Positions 50,734 to 59,214 of a stretch of DNA of 64,000 nucleotides are shown in pieces (position 1 is the first letter of the stretch; each line of letters starts with the position of its first letter). The stretch is from Streptomyces showdoensis (GTDB lineage Bacteria > Actinomycetota > Actinomycetes > Streptomycetales > Streptomycetaceae): the NCBI RefSeq assembly GCF_039535475.1, contig NZ_BAAAXG010000011.1, positions 102,978-166,977 on the forward strand, written 5' to 3'. The notes beneath the pieces were generated by a model, which ran no database searches, was not told the origin of the DNA, and saw nothing but the letters and a program-made list of their open reading frames with translations. Position numbers and translations under genes: made by a program.

Positions 50734-50750
50734 GCTGTGGCGACGGTACG

Positions 50751-50893
50751 ACGATCTTGAAATTCCCGCGGATCCGCACCACGATCTCGATGTTCCCGCC
50801 CATCCGCACCATGCACACGACCACGCACACGCGCACGCGCACGACCACGCACACGCACACGACCACGCACACGCACACGACCACGCACACGCC
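50751..50893 (+). repeat. Low-GC tandem repeats that would encode a His/Asp/Ala tract
   Basis: A 30-base unit at 50751-50780 is repeated imperfectly at 50781-50810, then an 18-bp unit of GACCACGCACACGCACAC type runs to 50893. In frame with the kinase it reads DLEIPADPHHDLDVPAHPHH then HDHAHA repeats. GCA and other rare codons are frequent. Confidence 0.85.
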
Positions 50894-50905
50894 AGGGGGA
50901 GCACG

Positions 50906-52270
50906 GTGAAGGACGCCACACGGTGGGAAGGGGCCCTGCGCGCCGCACCGGGCATCGTGCGGGCGGACCTGTGGACCGCGCGCCGCGACCCGCTGCCGCG
51001 CAACCGCTGGCTCAACTGGCTGCCGCACGCCCACCTCGTGCTCCTCACCGTCCTGCTGGGCGTGTGGAACCTGAACCTCTACACGCGGTACATGGACCCC
51101 ACCCCCGGCAGCGTCACCCTCCTCGCCGTCGCCCAGTGCGCCGCCCCCGTCCTCGCACTCTCCCGGCCCGCCGCCGGCTGGTGGCTCTCCACGGCCGCGC
51201 TCATGGTGTCGGCGAACGTCGCCTCCTCCGTCTTCGGCGCCGAGTGGCCCTGGAACGCCGGTGTCATCGCCCTGCACACCCTCGTGATGCTGCTCCTCTC
51301 CCTGCGCGTCCGGCCGGTCGCCGCGGCCGCCGCCCTCGGGATCACCCTGCTCACCGGGATCGGGGCCCTCACCCCCAGCGGCGTCCCGCACCTGCCGACG
51401 CTCTGGTCCGGCGCCACCGCCTTCGCCACCGCCACCGTCGTCGGCGCCTCCCTGCGCGCCACCCGCGTCTCGCGCACCCGGCTCGTCGAGCAGGAGGAGC
51501 TGACCGCCGAGGAGCGCGCCCGGCGCGCGCTGCTGGAGGAGCGCGGCCGGATCGCCCGCGAACTGCACGACGTCGTCGCCCACCACATGTCCGTCATCTC
51601 CATCCAGGCCCAGGTCGCCCCCCACCTGGTCGAGAACCCGTCCCCGGAGCTCCGCGAGAACCTCGCCGGCATCCGGCAGAACGCCGTCGACGCCCTCACC
51701 GAACTGCGCCGCGTCCTCGGCGTCCTGCGTGGCGACGGGTCGGCGGACGATGCCGAGGCGGGCGTACGGCACGCCCCGCAGCCCACCCTGGACCGGCTCG
51801 GCGAACTCCTCGCCAACGTCCGCGCGGCCGGCCTCGACGTCACCGCGGAGACGGTCGGCGCACCCCGGCCGCTCTCCCCGGGCACCGAACTCTCCGCGTA
51901 CCGCATCGTCCAGGAGGCGCTGAGCAACGCCATGCGGCACGCGCCCGGCGCCCGGGCCGCCGTGGCCACGCACTACCACGCCGACGGACTGACGGTGCGG
52001 ATCACCAACACCACCCCGACGCGCCCGCCCGGGCCCGTACCCTCGGGCGGGGTCCGGGAGCCCGGCCACGGGCTGCTCGGCATGCGGGAACGCACGGCCA
52101 TGCTGGGCGGCGAACTCGCGGCCGGCCCCACCCCCGACGGCGGCTGGGACGTCACGGCGACCCTGCCCGCCCCGCTCCTCGCCCCCACCCCCACTCCTTC
52201 GCCTTCCCCTTCCCCTTCCCCTTCCCCTTCCGGTTTCCCCTCCCCACCCCGTACGAAGGACGGTTCATGA
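50906..52270 (+). CDS. Sensor histidine kinase (NarL-type partner, HisKA_3)
   Basis: The protein is 454 residues from the GTG at 50906 (GGGGGAG upstream). Four to five membrane segments (about 35-180) are followed by the HisKA_3 box GRIARELHDVVAHHMSVISI, whose histidine is the phosphorylation site. The ATPase N-box is YRIVQEALSNAMRHAPG and the G-box GHGLLGMRERTAMLGGEL. The C-terminus ends in a TPSPSPSPSPSPSG tail. A longer form from the GTG at 50726, with a strong GGAGGAGG site and overlapping the acyltransferase stop by eight bases, would add 60 residues including a His-rich tract. It overlaps the regulator gene by four bases. Confidence 0.92.
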   Translation: MKDATRWEGALRAAPGIVRADLWTARRDPLPRNRWLNWLPHAHLVLLTVLLGVWNLNLYTRYMDPTPGSVTLLAVAQCAAPVLALSRPAAGWWLSTAALMVSANVASSVFGAEWPWNAGVIALHTLVMLLLSLRVRPVAAAAALGITLLTGIGALTPSGVPHLPTLWSGATAFATATVVGASLRATRVSRTRLVEQEELTAEERARRALLEERGRIARELHDVVAHHMSVISIQAQVAPHLVENPSPELRENLAGIRQNAVDALTELRRVLGVLRGDGSADDAEAGVRHAPQPTLDRLGELLANVRAAGLDVTAETVGAPRPLSPGTELSAYRIVQEALSNAMRHAPGARAAVATHYHADGLTVRITNTTPTRPPGPVPSGGVREPGHGLLGMRERTAMLGGELAAGPTPDGGWDVTATLPAPLLAPTPTPSPSPSPSPSPSGFPSPPRTKDGS

Positions 52271-52959
52271 CCGACGGCAGCGGCTCCGGCCACGACATCC
52301 GGGTGCTCATCGCCGACGACCAGGTGATGGTCAGACAGGGCTTCACCGTGCTCCTGAACGCGGAGCCCGGCATCCAGGTCGTCGGCCAGGCCGTCGACGG
52401 CGCCGACGCCGTCGCCAAGGCCGCCGAACTCGCCCCCGACGTCGTCCTGATGGACATCCGCATGCCCGGCACCGGCGGTCTCGAAGCCACCCGCATCCTC
52501 ACCGCGCCCGCCGACGCCACCGTGAAGGTCCTCGTCCTGACCACCTTCGACCTGGACGAGTACGTGTACGAGGCGCTGCGCGCCGGTGCCTCCGGCTTCC
52601 TCCTGAAGGACGCCTCCGCCGAGGAACTCGCCCAGGCGGTACGGGTCGTGGCGCGCGGTGACGCGCTGCTCGCCCCCAATGTCACCAAGCGGCTCATCGC
52701 CGAGTTCGCCCGGCTGAACCCGGTGCCCCGGGCCCCGCTCATGGACCGGGTGGGTGCCCTGACGGAGCGGGAGACCGAGGTGCTGACCCTCATCGCCCAG
52801 GGCCTGTCCAACGCCGAGATCGCCGGCCGGCTCGTGGTCGCCGAGCAGACCGTGAAGACCTACGTGAGCCGGATCCTCACCAAGCTCTCGCTGCGCGACC
52901 GCACCCAGGCCGCCGTCCACGCGTACGAGACGGGGCTGGTGCGTCCCGGCGGGTTCTGA
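52267..52959 (+). CDS. NarL/FixJ-family response regulator
   Basis: The protein is 230 residues. The receiver domain has acidic pocket IADDQ, phospho-Asp in DVVLMDIRMPGTGG, and Thr/Lys in VLTTFD and FLLKDASAEE. The LuxR-type HTH is LTERETEVLTLIAQGLSNAE and IAGRLVVAEQTVKTYVSRIL. It pairs with the upstream kinase by ATGA overlap. Possible targets include the hydrolase and acyltransferase genes just upstream. A strong hairpin follows. Confidence 0.95.
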   Translation: MTDGSGSGHDIRVLIADDQVMVRQGFTVLLNAEPGIQVVGQAVDGADAVAKAAELAPDVVLMDIRMPGTGGLEATRILTAPADATVKVLVLTTFDLDEYVYEALRAGASGFLLKDASAEELAQAVRVVARGDALLAPNVTKRLIAEFARLNPVPRAPLMDRVGALTERETEVLTLIAQGLSNAEIAGRLVVAEQTVKTYVSRILTKLSLRDRTQAAVHAYETGLVRPGGF

Positions 52960-52974
52960 CCGCGGACGGCACGA

Positions 52975-53019
52975 GGCCCCCGCCGCCCGCCACCGGAGGG
53001 TGGACGGGCGGCGGGGGCC
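52975..53019. terminator. Very strong bidirectional hairpin terminator
   Basis: Fifteen-base arms GGCCCCCGCCGCCCG and complement, with an inner CCACC/GGTGG stem, between the convergent regulator and von Willebrand-pair genes. Confidence 0.85.
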
Positions 53020-53039
53020 GAAGGGCGACCGGAGGAGCG

Positions 53040-53849
53040 TCAGGCGGCCGGAGGGACCCGGCCGGGGCGGCCCGAGCCGCGGGTCAGGACGTAGCCGCCG
53101 ATCCCCGCCAGGGCGGCGAGCACGCCGCCCGCGGCCGTCCAGATCCAGCGGTCCGACCACCAGCCCGAGGACCAGCCGTCCTCGGGCGCACGGGCCTCGA
53201 CCGTCTCCGGCGTGCTCGCCCCCGGCACCAGCGGCACCGAGAGGGAGCCGTCCGTCGCGTACGCCCCGCCCTTGTCGAGGGAGGTCGCAGCGAGCCGCGC
53301 CGAGAACGGCTGGCCCAGGTCCTCCTCGGGGAGCCCGGTCACCGTCAGGCGGACGAAGTAGCTGCCGGGCAGCGGGTCGTTCGACCAGGTGTCGGCGGCG
53401 GCCCGGACCGGACGCAGGGTGCAGGCGAGCTGCACGGTCGCCGCCTCCTTGCCCGCGACCCGGTTCTGCATCCCGTACATGCACGGCTGGCGCCTGCGCA
53501 GCCCGTCGTACACGTCGATCCGCCAGGCGGAGGAGCCGTGCCGCAGGGCGGCCTCGGGCAGGGTGACCGTCGCCGAGACGGTCGGCCGCTGGCCGGAGTC
53601 GGCGGGGAACACCCAGTACAGGTAGTCACCCGTGGACGCCTGCGCCGTGGCCTCCTGGCCCTGCCGGAAGAAGGCGGCGGTACGGAACGAGGTGCCGGCC
53701 TCGGTCGGCCCGGCCTCCGTCGCCGAGGCGCTCGGGCTCGGCGTGGGCGTGTCGGCGGAGCCGACCGGGGCGGCCGGGCCGAGCAGGGCGGCGCCCGCGA
53801 GCGCGAGGCCCGCCGTCAGGCGGCCGAAGGTGCGCGGGGTGATCGGCAT
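53040..53849 (-). CDS. Exported membrane-anchored protein paired with the von Willebrand A protein
   Basis: The protein is 269 residues; the ATG at 53849 shares a base with the TGA of the upstream gene. Signal peptide at 1-31 (LTAGLALAGAALLGPAAPVG), a TPSPSAS linker, a beta-rich extracellular domain (DYLYWVFPADSGQRPTVSAT; WRIDVYDGLRRRQPCMYGM; PGSYFVRLTVTGLPEEDLGQ), then a C-terminal membrane anchor (WTAAGGVLAALAGIGGYVLT) and basic tail. It is topologically like the C-terminal half of its partner. Function unknown. Confidence 0.8.
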   Translation of the reverse strand: MPITPRTFGRLTAGLALAGAALLGPAAPVGSADTPTPSPSASATEAGPTEAGTSFRTAAFFRQGQEATAQASTGDYLYWVFPADSGQRPTVSATVTLPEAALRHGSSAWRIDVYDGLRRRQPCMYGMQNRVAGKEAATVQLACTLRPVRAAADTWSNDPLPGSYFVRLTVTGLPEEDLGQPFSARLAATSLDKGGAYATDGSLSVPLVPGASTPETVEARAPEDGWSSGWWSDRWIWTAAGGVLAALAGIGGYVLTRGSGRPGRVPPAA

Positions 53850-55147
53850 CAGTGGGTCCTCCAGACCGCGACGCGCCAACGGGACAGCCAGCCCCAGAGC
53901 AGACCGCCGAGGAAGCCGGCGAGCGCCAGCGCGCCGAGCAGCCACCAGCCGCGGCCGAGGCCGAAGGAGGCCACGTCCGAGGACGAGGCGGGACCGTCGA
54001 CGACGTCGATGGCGAGCTCGACCGGCATGCCCGGGGTGGTCTTCACCGACGGGGGAGCGGAGAAGGAGTTGCTCACCTGGAGGCAGACGACCTCGGCGGC
54101 CGGCTTCGCGTCGCCGTCTCCGAAGCCCTCGTCGAGCTCGGCCTTGGGATAGCGCAGGCCGGTCGAGACGACGTCGGTGCGCCCGTCGCCCGCCTCGCTG
54201 CCGCGGACGATCTCGCGCCCGTGCACGGTGACGGCGCGCAGCAGCACGCCGTAGTCGTCGTTGACGGCCCGGTCGGCCGAGACGCTCACCGAGGCGCGCA
54301 GCTCCTGGCCGGGGAGGACGTCGACGCGGTACCAGCGGTGCCGCCCGATGACCTGACGGTCGGTGTAGAGGCCCGGCTTGAGCGTCGGGGCGTCGGCGCA
54401 TCGCTCGGCGCCCTGGGCGGCGATGGGGGTGACGACCGGGTCGGCCGCGCGGTCGACCAGCTGCCGCACGCGCCCGGAGAGCTCCTCGGTGCGGTGCACG
54501 GAGGTGTAGGTGCCGCCGGTGGCCTCGGCGATGCACATCAGCTGGCGGCGGGTCTTGGCGTCGGGGACCAGCCCCAGGGTGTCGATGACCAGGTGGATGC
54601 CCTTGGCGGCGATGTCCCGGGCGACCACGCAGGGGTCGAGCGGGGCGCAGGTGTCCTCGCCGTCGGTGATGAGCACGATCCGCTTGGTGGCCTCGCCGCC
54701 CTTGAGGTCCTCGGCGGCGCCGAGCAGGGCCGGACCGATGGGCGTCCACCCGGTGGGGGCGAGGGTGGCGACCGCGGTCTTGGCCTCGGTGCGGTCCAGC
54801 GGGCCGACCGGGTAGAGCTGCCGGGTGTCCTTGCAGCCGCGTTGGCGGTCCTGGCCGGGGTAGTCGGCGCCGAGGGTGCGGATGCCGAGCCGCACCTCTT
54901 CGGGGACCGCGTCCAGGACCTCGTTGAAGGCCTGCTTCGCCGCGCTCATGCGGGACTGGCCGTCGATGTCGCGCGCCCGCATCGAGCCGCTGACGTCGAG
55001 CACCAGCTCGACCTTGGGGGATTCCTTGGGGGAGTCCGTCGCCGTCGGGCCGTCGTCGGCCGCGGCACTCGTCGGGAGGAGCCCGACGGCCAGGGCGGCG
55101 AGCAGCGCGCCGCAGGCCCCGGTCGCCAGCCGTTTTCTCGTGATCAT
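53849..55147 (-). CDS. Von Willebrand factor type A domain protein, exported and membrane-anchored
   Basis: The protein is 432 residues; ATG at 55147, no good ribosome site (a TTG ten codons upstream is in frame). Signal peptide to about residue 30. The VWA domain carries a perfect MIDAS: VELVLDVSGSMRA (DxSxS), GWTPIGPAL (Thr) and LITDGEDTCAPLD. After it come a beta-rich region (WYRVDVLPGQELRASVSVSA) and a C-terminal membrane span (WWLLGALALAGFLGGLLWGW). VWA proteins of this type bind ligands or act as chelatase/adhesion modules. It is coupled to the next gene; the pair probably forms a surface complex. Confidence 0.88.
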   Translation of the reverse strand: MITRKRLATGACGALLAALAVGLLPTSAAADDGPTATDSPKESPKVELVLDVSGSMRARDIDGQSRMSAAKQAFNEVLDAVPEEVRLGIRTLGADYPGQDRQRGCKDTRQLYPVGPLDRTEAKTAVATLAPTGWTPIGPALLGAAEDLKGGEATKRIVLITDGEDTCAPLDPCVVARDIAAKGIHLVIDTLGLVPDAKTRRQLMCIAEATGGTYTSVHRTEELSGRVRQLVDRAADPVVTPIAAQGAERCADAPTLKPGLYTDRQVIGRHRWYRVDVLPGQELRASVSVSADRAVNDDYGVLLRAVTVHGREIVRGSEAGDGRTDVVSTGLRYPKAELDEGFGDGDAKPAAEVVCLQVSNSFSAPPSVKTTPGMPVELAIDVVDGPASSSDVASFGLGRGWWLLGALALAGFLGGLLWGWLSRWRVAVWRTH

Positions 55148-55243
55148 CGCAGGATCGTATGGATGATCGTCCGTCAATCCAAAACCGGGCCGGACCGGGG
55201 CCGGTGAAAGGGGGTCAGGAGGGGGCAGGCCCGGTCGAAGGGG

Positions 55244-55834
55244 TCAGGACTGGCTGTTGAGGAAGCCGATGAAGCTCGCGCCCCACCAGCCGGCCTGGCT
55301 GACGGTCGCGGCGGCGGCCGAGCGGGCGAACAGCCGGCGCGGTACCTCGCCCTCGCCGCGGTACCGCTCCAGGAGCTGCCCGAGGCGGTGCGCGTACAGG
55401 CCGTTGAGGGTGACGGCGAGCACCAGGCCCAGCTTGACCAGGGTGAGCGGCGAGCCGAGGTCGGGGCGGAGGAAGAGGCCGGTGACGGTGAGTCCGCCGA
55501 GACCGGCCCAGATCGGGGTCTGGAGGGCGCAGGCCGTGTCGAGGACGCCGGCGAGCGGTCGCCGCCCGGTCAGCCACAGCACCGCCAGCCAGTCGACCGC
55601 GAGCACCGCGCCGAGTCCGACGACCAGGCTCGCCACGTGCAGGAACCTGGCCGCGGTCTGGAGCGTGACGCCGGCGTGCACGTGCCCGGAGGTCCAGCGG
55701 GAGGCGGCGAGGAGGGCGGCGGCGAGCGCGCCGACCGCGGCGAGCAGCCAGCCGGGGGTGAGCTCGTGCTGTGCTGCCGCGTCGGCCGTCGCGGTGCCGC
55801 CGGTGCGGACGGGGTGCGGCAGGGTTCTCGGCAT
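55244..55834 (-). CDS. Integral membrane protein (CopD/DUF2269-like), iron-box controlled
   Basis: The protein is 196 residues; the ATG at 55834 follows GAAAGG. Four or five membrane segments: GWLLAAVGALAAALLAASRW, LHVASLVVGLGAVLAVDWLA, IWAGLGGLTVTGLFL and LTLVKLGLVLAVTLNGLYAH. Conserved-looking histidines (ARFLHVAS, LYAHRLG) would suit metal or haem binding. An iron box 44 bases upstream of the start indicates repression when iron is plentiful, so a role in iron uptake or reduction is plausible. The precise family is uncertain. Confidence 0.75.
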   Translation of the reverse strand: MPRTLPHPVRTGGTATADAAAQHELTPGWLLAAVGALAAALLAASRWTSGHVHAGVTLQTAARFLHVASLVVGLGAVLAVDWLAVLWLTGRRPLAGVLDTACALQTPIWAGLGGLTVTGLFLRPDLGSPLTLVKLGLVLAVTLNGLYAHRLGQLLERYRGEGEVPRRLFARSAAAATVSQAGWWGASFIGFLNSQS

Positions 55835-55877
55835 GGCGGGAGCCTTTCGGCTGACGGGTACGGAGGGCGGGGCGAAC

Positions 55878-55896
55878 TTAGGTAAGGCGAAGCTAA
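55878..55896. promoter_or_regulatory. DtxR/IdeR (DmdR)-type iron box
   Basis: TTAGGTAAGGCGAAGCTAA matches 16 of 19 positions of the actinobacterial iron-box consensus TTAGGTTAGGCTAACCTAA, including both TTAGG/CTAA ends. It lies 44-62 bases upstream of the membrane-protein start. Confidence 0.8.
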
Positions 55897-56017
55897 GTGT
55901 CCTCTGTGTGCACGTCAAGTGGATCACGGGAGGTCAGGGAGGGTGGAGGGTGCCGGGGCTGGGCCGGTGGGGGCGGCGCGGGTGGCATACGGTAAGCCCT
56001 GAACACCGGGAGGACGT

Positions 56018-56800
56018 ATGACCGGGACGGTGCCGGGCATGGACGAGGGTGCTGGTGCTGGTGCGGGCACAGGCGCAGGCGCGGACATGGGCACGGACGC
56101 AGGAGCGGGCGCGGGCGCACCTGCGGGCGCGCGCGCACCCGCGGACACGGGGCCGGGTGCGACCGCCCCCGAGGGCGGCTGGCTCCGCGACCAGGTCTGC
56201 GAGGGGCTTCGCGACCGCATCATCACGGGCCGGCTCAAGCCCGGTGACCGGCTCGTCGAGCGCGACGTGGCGGAGGACTTCGGGGTCTCGCGGGTCCCCG
56301 TGCGGGAGGCCATCCGCATCCTCATCGGCGAGGGCTTCCTGCAGACCGTCTCGCAGCGCCGGATCGTCGTCCGCGAGCTGACCCGGCAGGACGTCGAGAA
56401 CCTCTTCGACATGCGCGAGGCCCTGGAGGTCCTGGCCGTCCGCCGGGCCTCCGAACGCCGTACGCTCGCCGAGCTCGACGTGCTGGCCCGGCTGCTCGCA
56501 CGGGCCCGCGCCGCGACCGACTCGGGCGGCCCGGAGGAACTCTCGCGCGCCAACGCCGCGTTCCACGGCCAGATCGTGCGCATGTCGCGCAACGAACTGC
56601 TCGTCACCGCCCTCGAATCGCTGGAGGGGCGGCTGCGCTGGCTGTTCCAGCAGGTGGACGACCCCGGGCCGCTGTGGGAGGAGCACCGCCTGCTGTACGA
56701 GGCGGTCGCGGCGGCCGACGCGGACGCGGCGGCGGAGCACGCGCTGCACCACGTGCGCCACTACCGCGCGGTGGCGATGCGCCTCCTCTTCTCGGCCTGA
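56018..56800 (+). CDS. GntR (FadR/FCD) family transcriptional regulator
   Basis: The protein is 260 residues; the ATG at 56018 follows GGGAGGA. A low-complexity Gly/Ala/Asp N-terminus of about 45 residues precedes the winged helix (LRDRIITGRLKPGDRLVERD; VAEDFGVSRVPVREAIRILI). The all-helical FCD ligand domain follows, with metal-ligand-type residues in ANAAFHGQIV and EHALHHVRHY. FCD members sense small organic acids. No catabolic operon is adjacent, so target and ligand are unknown. Confidence 0.92.
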   Translation: MTGTVPGMDEGAGAGAGTGAGADMGTDAGAGAGAPAGARAPADTGPGATAPEGGWLRDQVCEGLRDRIITGRLKPGDRLVERDVAEDFGVSRVPVREAIRILIGEGFLQTVSQRRIVVRELTRQDVENLFDMREALEVLAVRRASERRTLAELDVLARLLARARAATDSGGPEELSRANAAFHGQIVRMSRNELLVTALESLEGRLRWLFQQVDDPGPLWEEHRLLYEAVAAADADAAAEHALHHVRHYRAVAMRLLFSA

Positions 56801-56936
56801 GGCCCCGTCGACCCGGCTGAAGGTCCCGGGGCCGGGTGCGCTGACCTGGGTTTCTCCCCTGAGTCGATCGGGGGCCTTGGCCGGTCCTCCGTCCATGGGC
56901 GAGGATGGGCCGGGCAGGGGCCCGTGGGGGGTGTCG

Positions 56937-57818
56937 TCAGTCCTCCGCTGCCAGGCGTCGCACCTCCGTCAGCGCTTCGTCCACCGCCGCCGGGATGTCC
57001 GTCACCGGGAAGCGCGTGTGCCGCACCACGCGGTCGCGGTCCACCACCAGGACGGCCCGCTTCAGCCTCAGCAGCTGCCCGGCGCGGAAGGTGGGCAGTC
57101 GCAGGGCGGCGGCGAGGCGCAGGTCGACGTCCGAGAGGAGAGTGAAGGGAATGCCCTCCTCGACCGCGAACACCCTCTGTTCGTCGGGGCGTTGGGTGCT
57201 GACGCCGCGCACCTCCGCGCCCGCCGAGCGGAAGTCCTCGTACGCGTCTCGGAAGAGCCGGTTCTCCAGCGTGCAGCCGATGCTGCCGGGGATGCCCGAC
57301 CAGCCGTCCGGCAGGGGGCCGGGGGTCCCGGTCGCCGGATAGCAGAACAGGACGGTGGCCGCGCCGCCGGTCACCGGGTCCACCGGCACGCCGTCCTGAT
57401 GGCCTGGCAGCTCCAGGCGCGGCAGCCGCTCGCCCGCCAGGCCCGCGACGCGCCGCGCCTCCGCGCCGGCCGCGTCGGCGGTGCCGCTGAGTGAGCCGTC
57501 GCCGAAGACCCAGCGGTCCGCCCAGTCCTGCATCGACAGCAGCACCGGCAGCAGCCCCCGGCCGCTCTCCGTCAGTCGATACTCGTGCCGCACCGGCCTG
57601 TCCTGGTACGGAACCTTCTCCAGGACCCCCGTCTCCACCAGGTGCGCCAGGCGCTCGGTGAGCACCTTCCGGGAGATGCCCAGCTCCTCCTGGAGTGCGT
57701 CGAACCGGTGGTGCCCGCGCGCGGTCTCCCGGATCAGGAGCAGGCTCCACCAGTCGCCGACCACCGTCGCGGCGTGCGCGATCGCGCACGCCGCGTCCCG
57801 CTCGGGAACCGACCTCAT
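56937..57818 (-). CDS. HxlR-type regulator fused to a peroxiredoxin-like domain
   Basis: The protein is 293 residues; the ATG at 57818 has GGAG about ten bases upstream. Residues 1-115 form an HxlR winged helix (AIAHAATVVGDWWSLLLIRE; FDALQEELGISRKVLTERLA; YQDRPVRHEYRLTESGRGLL). Residues 130-293 resemble a BCP/PrxQ peroxiredoxin: VLFCYPATGTPGPLPDGWSG, GCTLENRLFRDAYEDFRSAG (probable peroxidatic cysteine), AEVRGVSTQ and FTLLSDVDLRLAAAL. It could be a one-component thiol/peroxide sensor. It is divergent from the MFS gene, with a matching inverted repeat between. Confidence 0.88.
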   Translation of the reverse strand: MRSVPERDAACAIAHAATVVGDWWSLLLIRETARGHHRFDALQEELGISRKVLTERLAHLVETGVLEKVPYQDRPVRHEYRLTESGRGLLPVLLSMQDWADRWVFGDGSLSGTADAAGAEARRVAGLAGERLPRLELPGHQDGVPVDPVTGGAATVLFCYPATGTPGPLPDGWSGIPGSIGCTLENRLFRDAYEDFRSAGAEVRGVSTQRPDEQRVFAVEEGIPFTLLSDVDLRLAAALRLPTFRAGQLLRLKRAVLVVDRDRVVRHTRFPVTDIPAAVDEALTEVRRLAAED

Positions 57819-57895
57819 CACAGCGTCTCCACTCCTCCGCGCACGGCGGCCGCTCATCGTGACCATCTTGCGCCATCAGGTCGGTTCCCGATAGA

Positions 57896-57918
57896 AACTC
57901 ACCCGGAACAAGTGAGTT
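57896..57918. promoter_or_regulatory. Inverted repeat in the HxlR-MFS divergent promoter
   Basis: AACTCAC-N9-GTGAGTT, perfect 7-base arms with centre spacing typical of HxlR operators. It lies about 40 bases before the MFS ATG. Confidence 0.75.
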
Positions 57919-57957
57919 CCGAAAAGAGACTAACGAGACCCAGGGGGTGGGCGCCGT

Positions 57958-59214
57958 ATGAGCGGGACACGAGCGATCCCGGAGCACGACCGACGCGACG
58001 ACGAGCGGGAGACCTCGCCGCCGGGCGTCTTCTGGCGCTTCTGGGCCGCCGCCACCGTCAGCGGCGCGGGCACCGCCGTCACCGCCCTCGCCCTGCCCCT
58101 CGTCGCCCTCACCGTCCTCGACGCCACCGCCTTCGAGGTCGCCCTGCTCGCCGCCGCCGGGCAGGTCTCCTGGCTGCTGCTCAGCCTCCCGGCGGGCGTC
58201 GTCGCCCAGCGCGTACCGCTGCGCCGACTCCAGGTCTCGCTCGACCTCGTACGGTTCGCGGCCCTTGGGTCGCTGCCGCTCGCCTGGTGGATCGGCACCC
58301 TCACGTATCCGCACCTGCTGCTCGCGGCGCTGGTCACCGGCTCGGCGACCGTGCTGTTCGACATCGGCAACTCGACCTTCCTGCCCGCCGTCGTCCCGGC
58401 CCGGCAGCTCGCCGCCCGCAACAGCGTCATGTCGGGCACGCACGCCGTAACCGACACCGGAGGCCCCTCCCTCGGCGGCGTCCTGATCGGCGCGACAGGC
58501 CCGGTCGGCGCGCTCGTCGTGGACGCCGCCAGCTACCTGGCCTCCGCCGTGCTCCTGCGCACCCTCCCCGAGAGCCGCCCCGCGCCCCGCACCGGCGAGG
58601 GCGCGCTCCGGCTGATGCGCGAGGGCTGGCGGTACGTCACCGGGCACCCGGTCATGCGGCCCTGCATGATCTGGGCGACCGCCGCCAACTTCCTCAACGC
58701 GGCCCTCGTCGCCCTCACCCCCCTCTATCTGGTCCGCGAGGCCGGTCTCGACTCCGTGCAGCTCGGCCTCGTCCTCGCGATGGACGGGGTCGGCGCCCTC
58801 GCCGGCGCGGCCGTCGCGGTCCGGGTGACCACCCGCCTCGGTACCGCGTGGGGCGTCATCGCGGCCGACCTGGCCGGCGGCGCGCTGCTCCTGCTCGCCC
58901 CGCTCACCACGTCGGCGGGGGACGCGTACTGGTTCGCCCTGGGCAACGCGGGCTTCGCCTTCGGCACCGTCATCGGCTCGATCACCACCCGCACCTACCG
59001 GCAGACGCAGTCGCCCCCGGAGCTGCTGTCCCGCGTGATGGCCACGGTCCGCTTCGTGTCCTGGGGCGCGCTGCCGCTCGGTGCGCTCGCCGCCGGACTC
59101 CTCGCCACCTTCACCGGCGCCCACACCGCTCTCTGGACCGTCTGCGCCGCCGCCTTCCTGCCCCCGCTCTACCTCTTCTCCACCACGGTGGGCCGCCACC
59201 GCGACCTCGTCTGA
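57958..59214 (+). CDS. MFS transporter (multidrug/macrolide efflux type)
   Basis: The protein is 418 residues with twelve predicted membrane segments. Resembles the MefA/EmrKY-like MFS_3 branch: WRFWAAATVSGAGTAVTALA, LSLPAGVVAQRVPLRRLQVS, VLFDIGNSTFLPAVVPARQL and NSVMSGTHAVTDTGGPSLGG. Probably a drug or metabolite exporter induced by release of the divergent HxlR-type regulator. Substrate unknown. Confidence 0.9.
   Translation: MSGTRAIPEHDRRDDERETSPPGVFWRFWAAATVSGAGTAVTALALPLVALTVLDATAFEVALLAAAGQVSWLLLSLPAGVVAQRVPLRRLQVSLDLVRFAALGSLPLAWWIGTLTYPHLLLAALVTGSATVLFDIGNSTFLPAVVPARQLAARNSVMSGTHAVTDTGGPSLGGVLIGATGPVGALVVDAASYLASAVLLRTLPESRPAPRTGEGALRLMREGWRYVTGHPVMRPCMIWATAANFLNAALVALTPLYLVREAGLDSVQLGLVLAMDGVGALAGAAVAVRVTTRLGTAWGVIAADLAGGALLLLAPLTTSAGDAYWFALGNAGFAFGTVIGSITTRTYRQTQSPPELLSRVMATVRFVSWGALPLGALAAGLLATFTGAHTALWTVCAAAFLPPLYLFSTTVGRHRDLV

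Noticed and set aside
50813..50893. Possible CRISPR or attachment repeat at the kinase start
   Set aside because: The 18-bp units are contiguous and low complexity, with no spacers and no integrase nearby.
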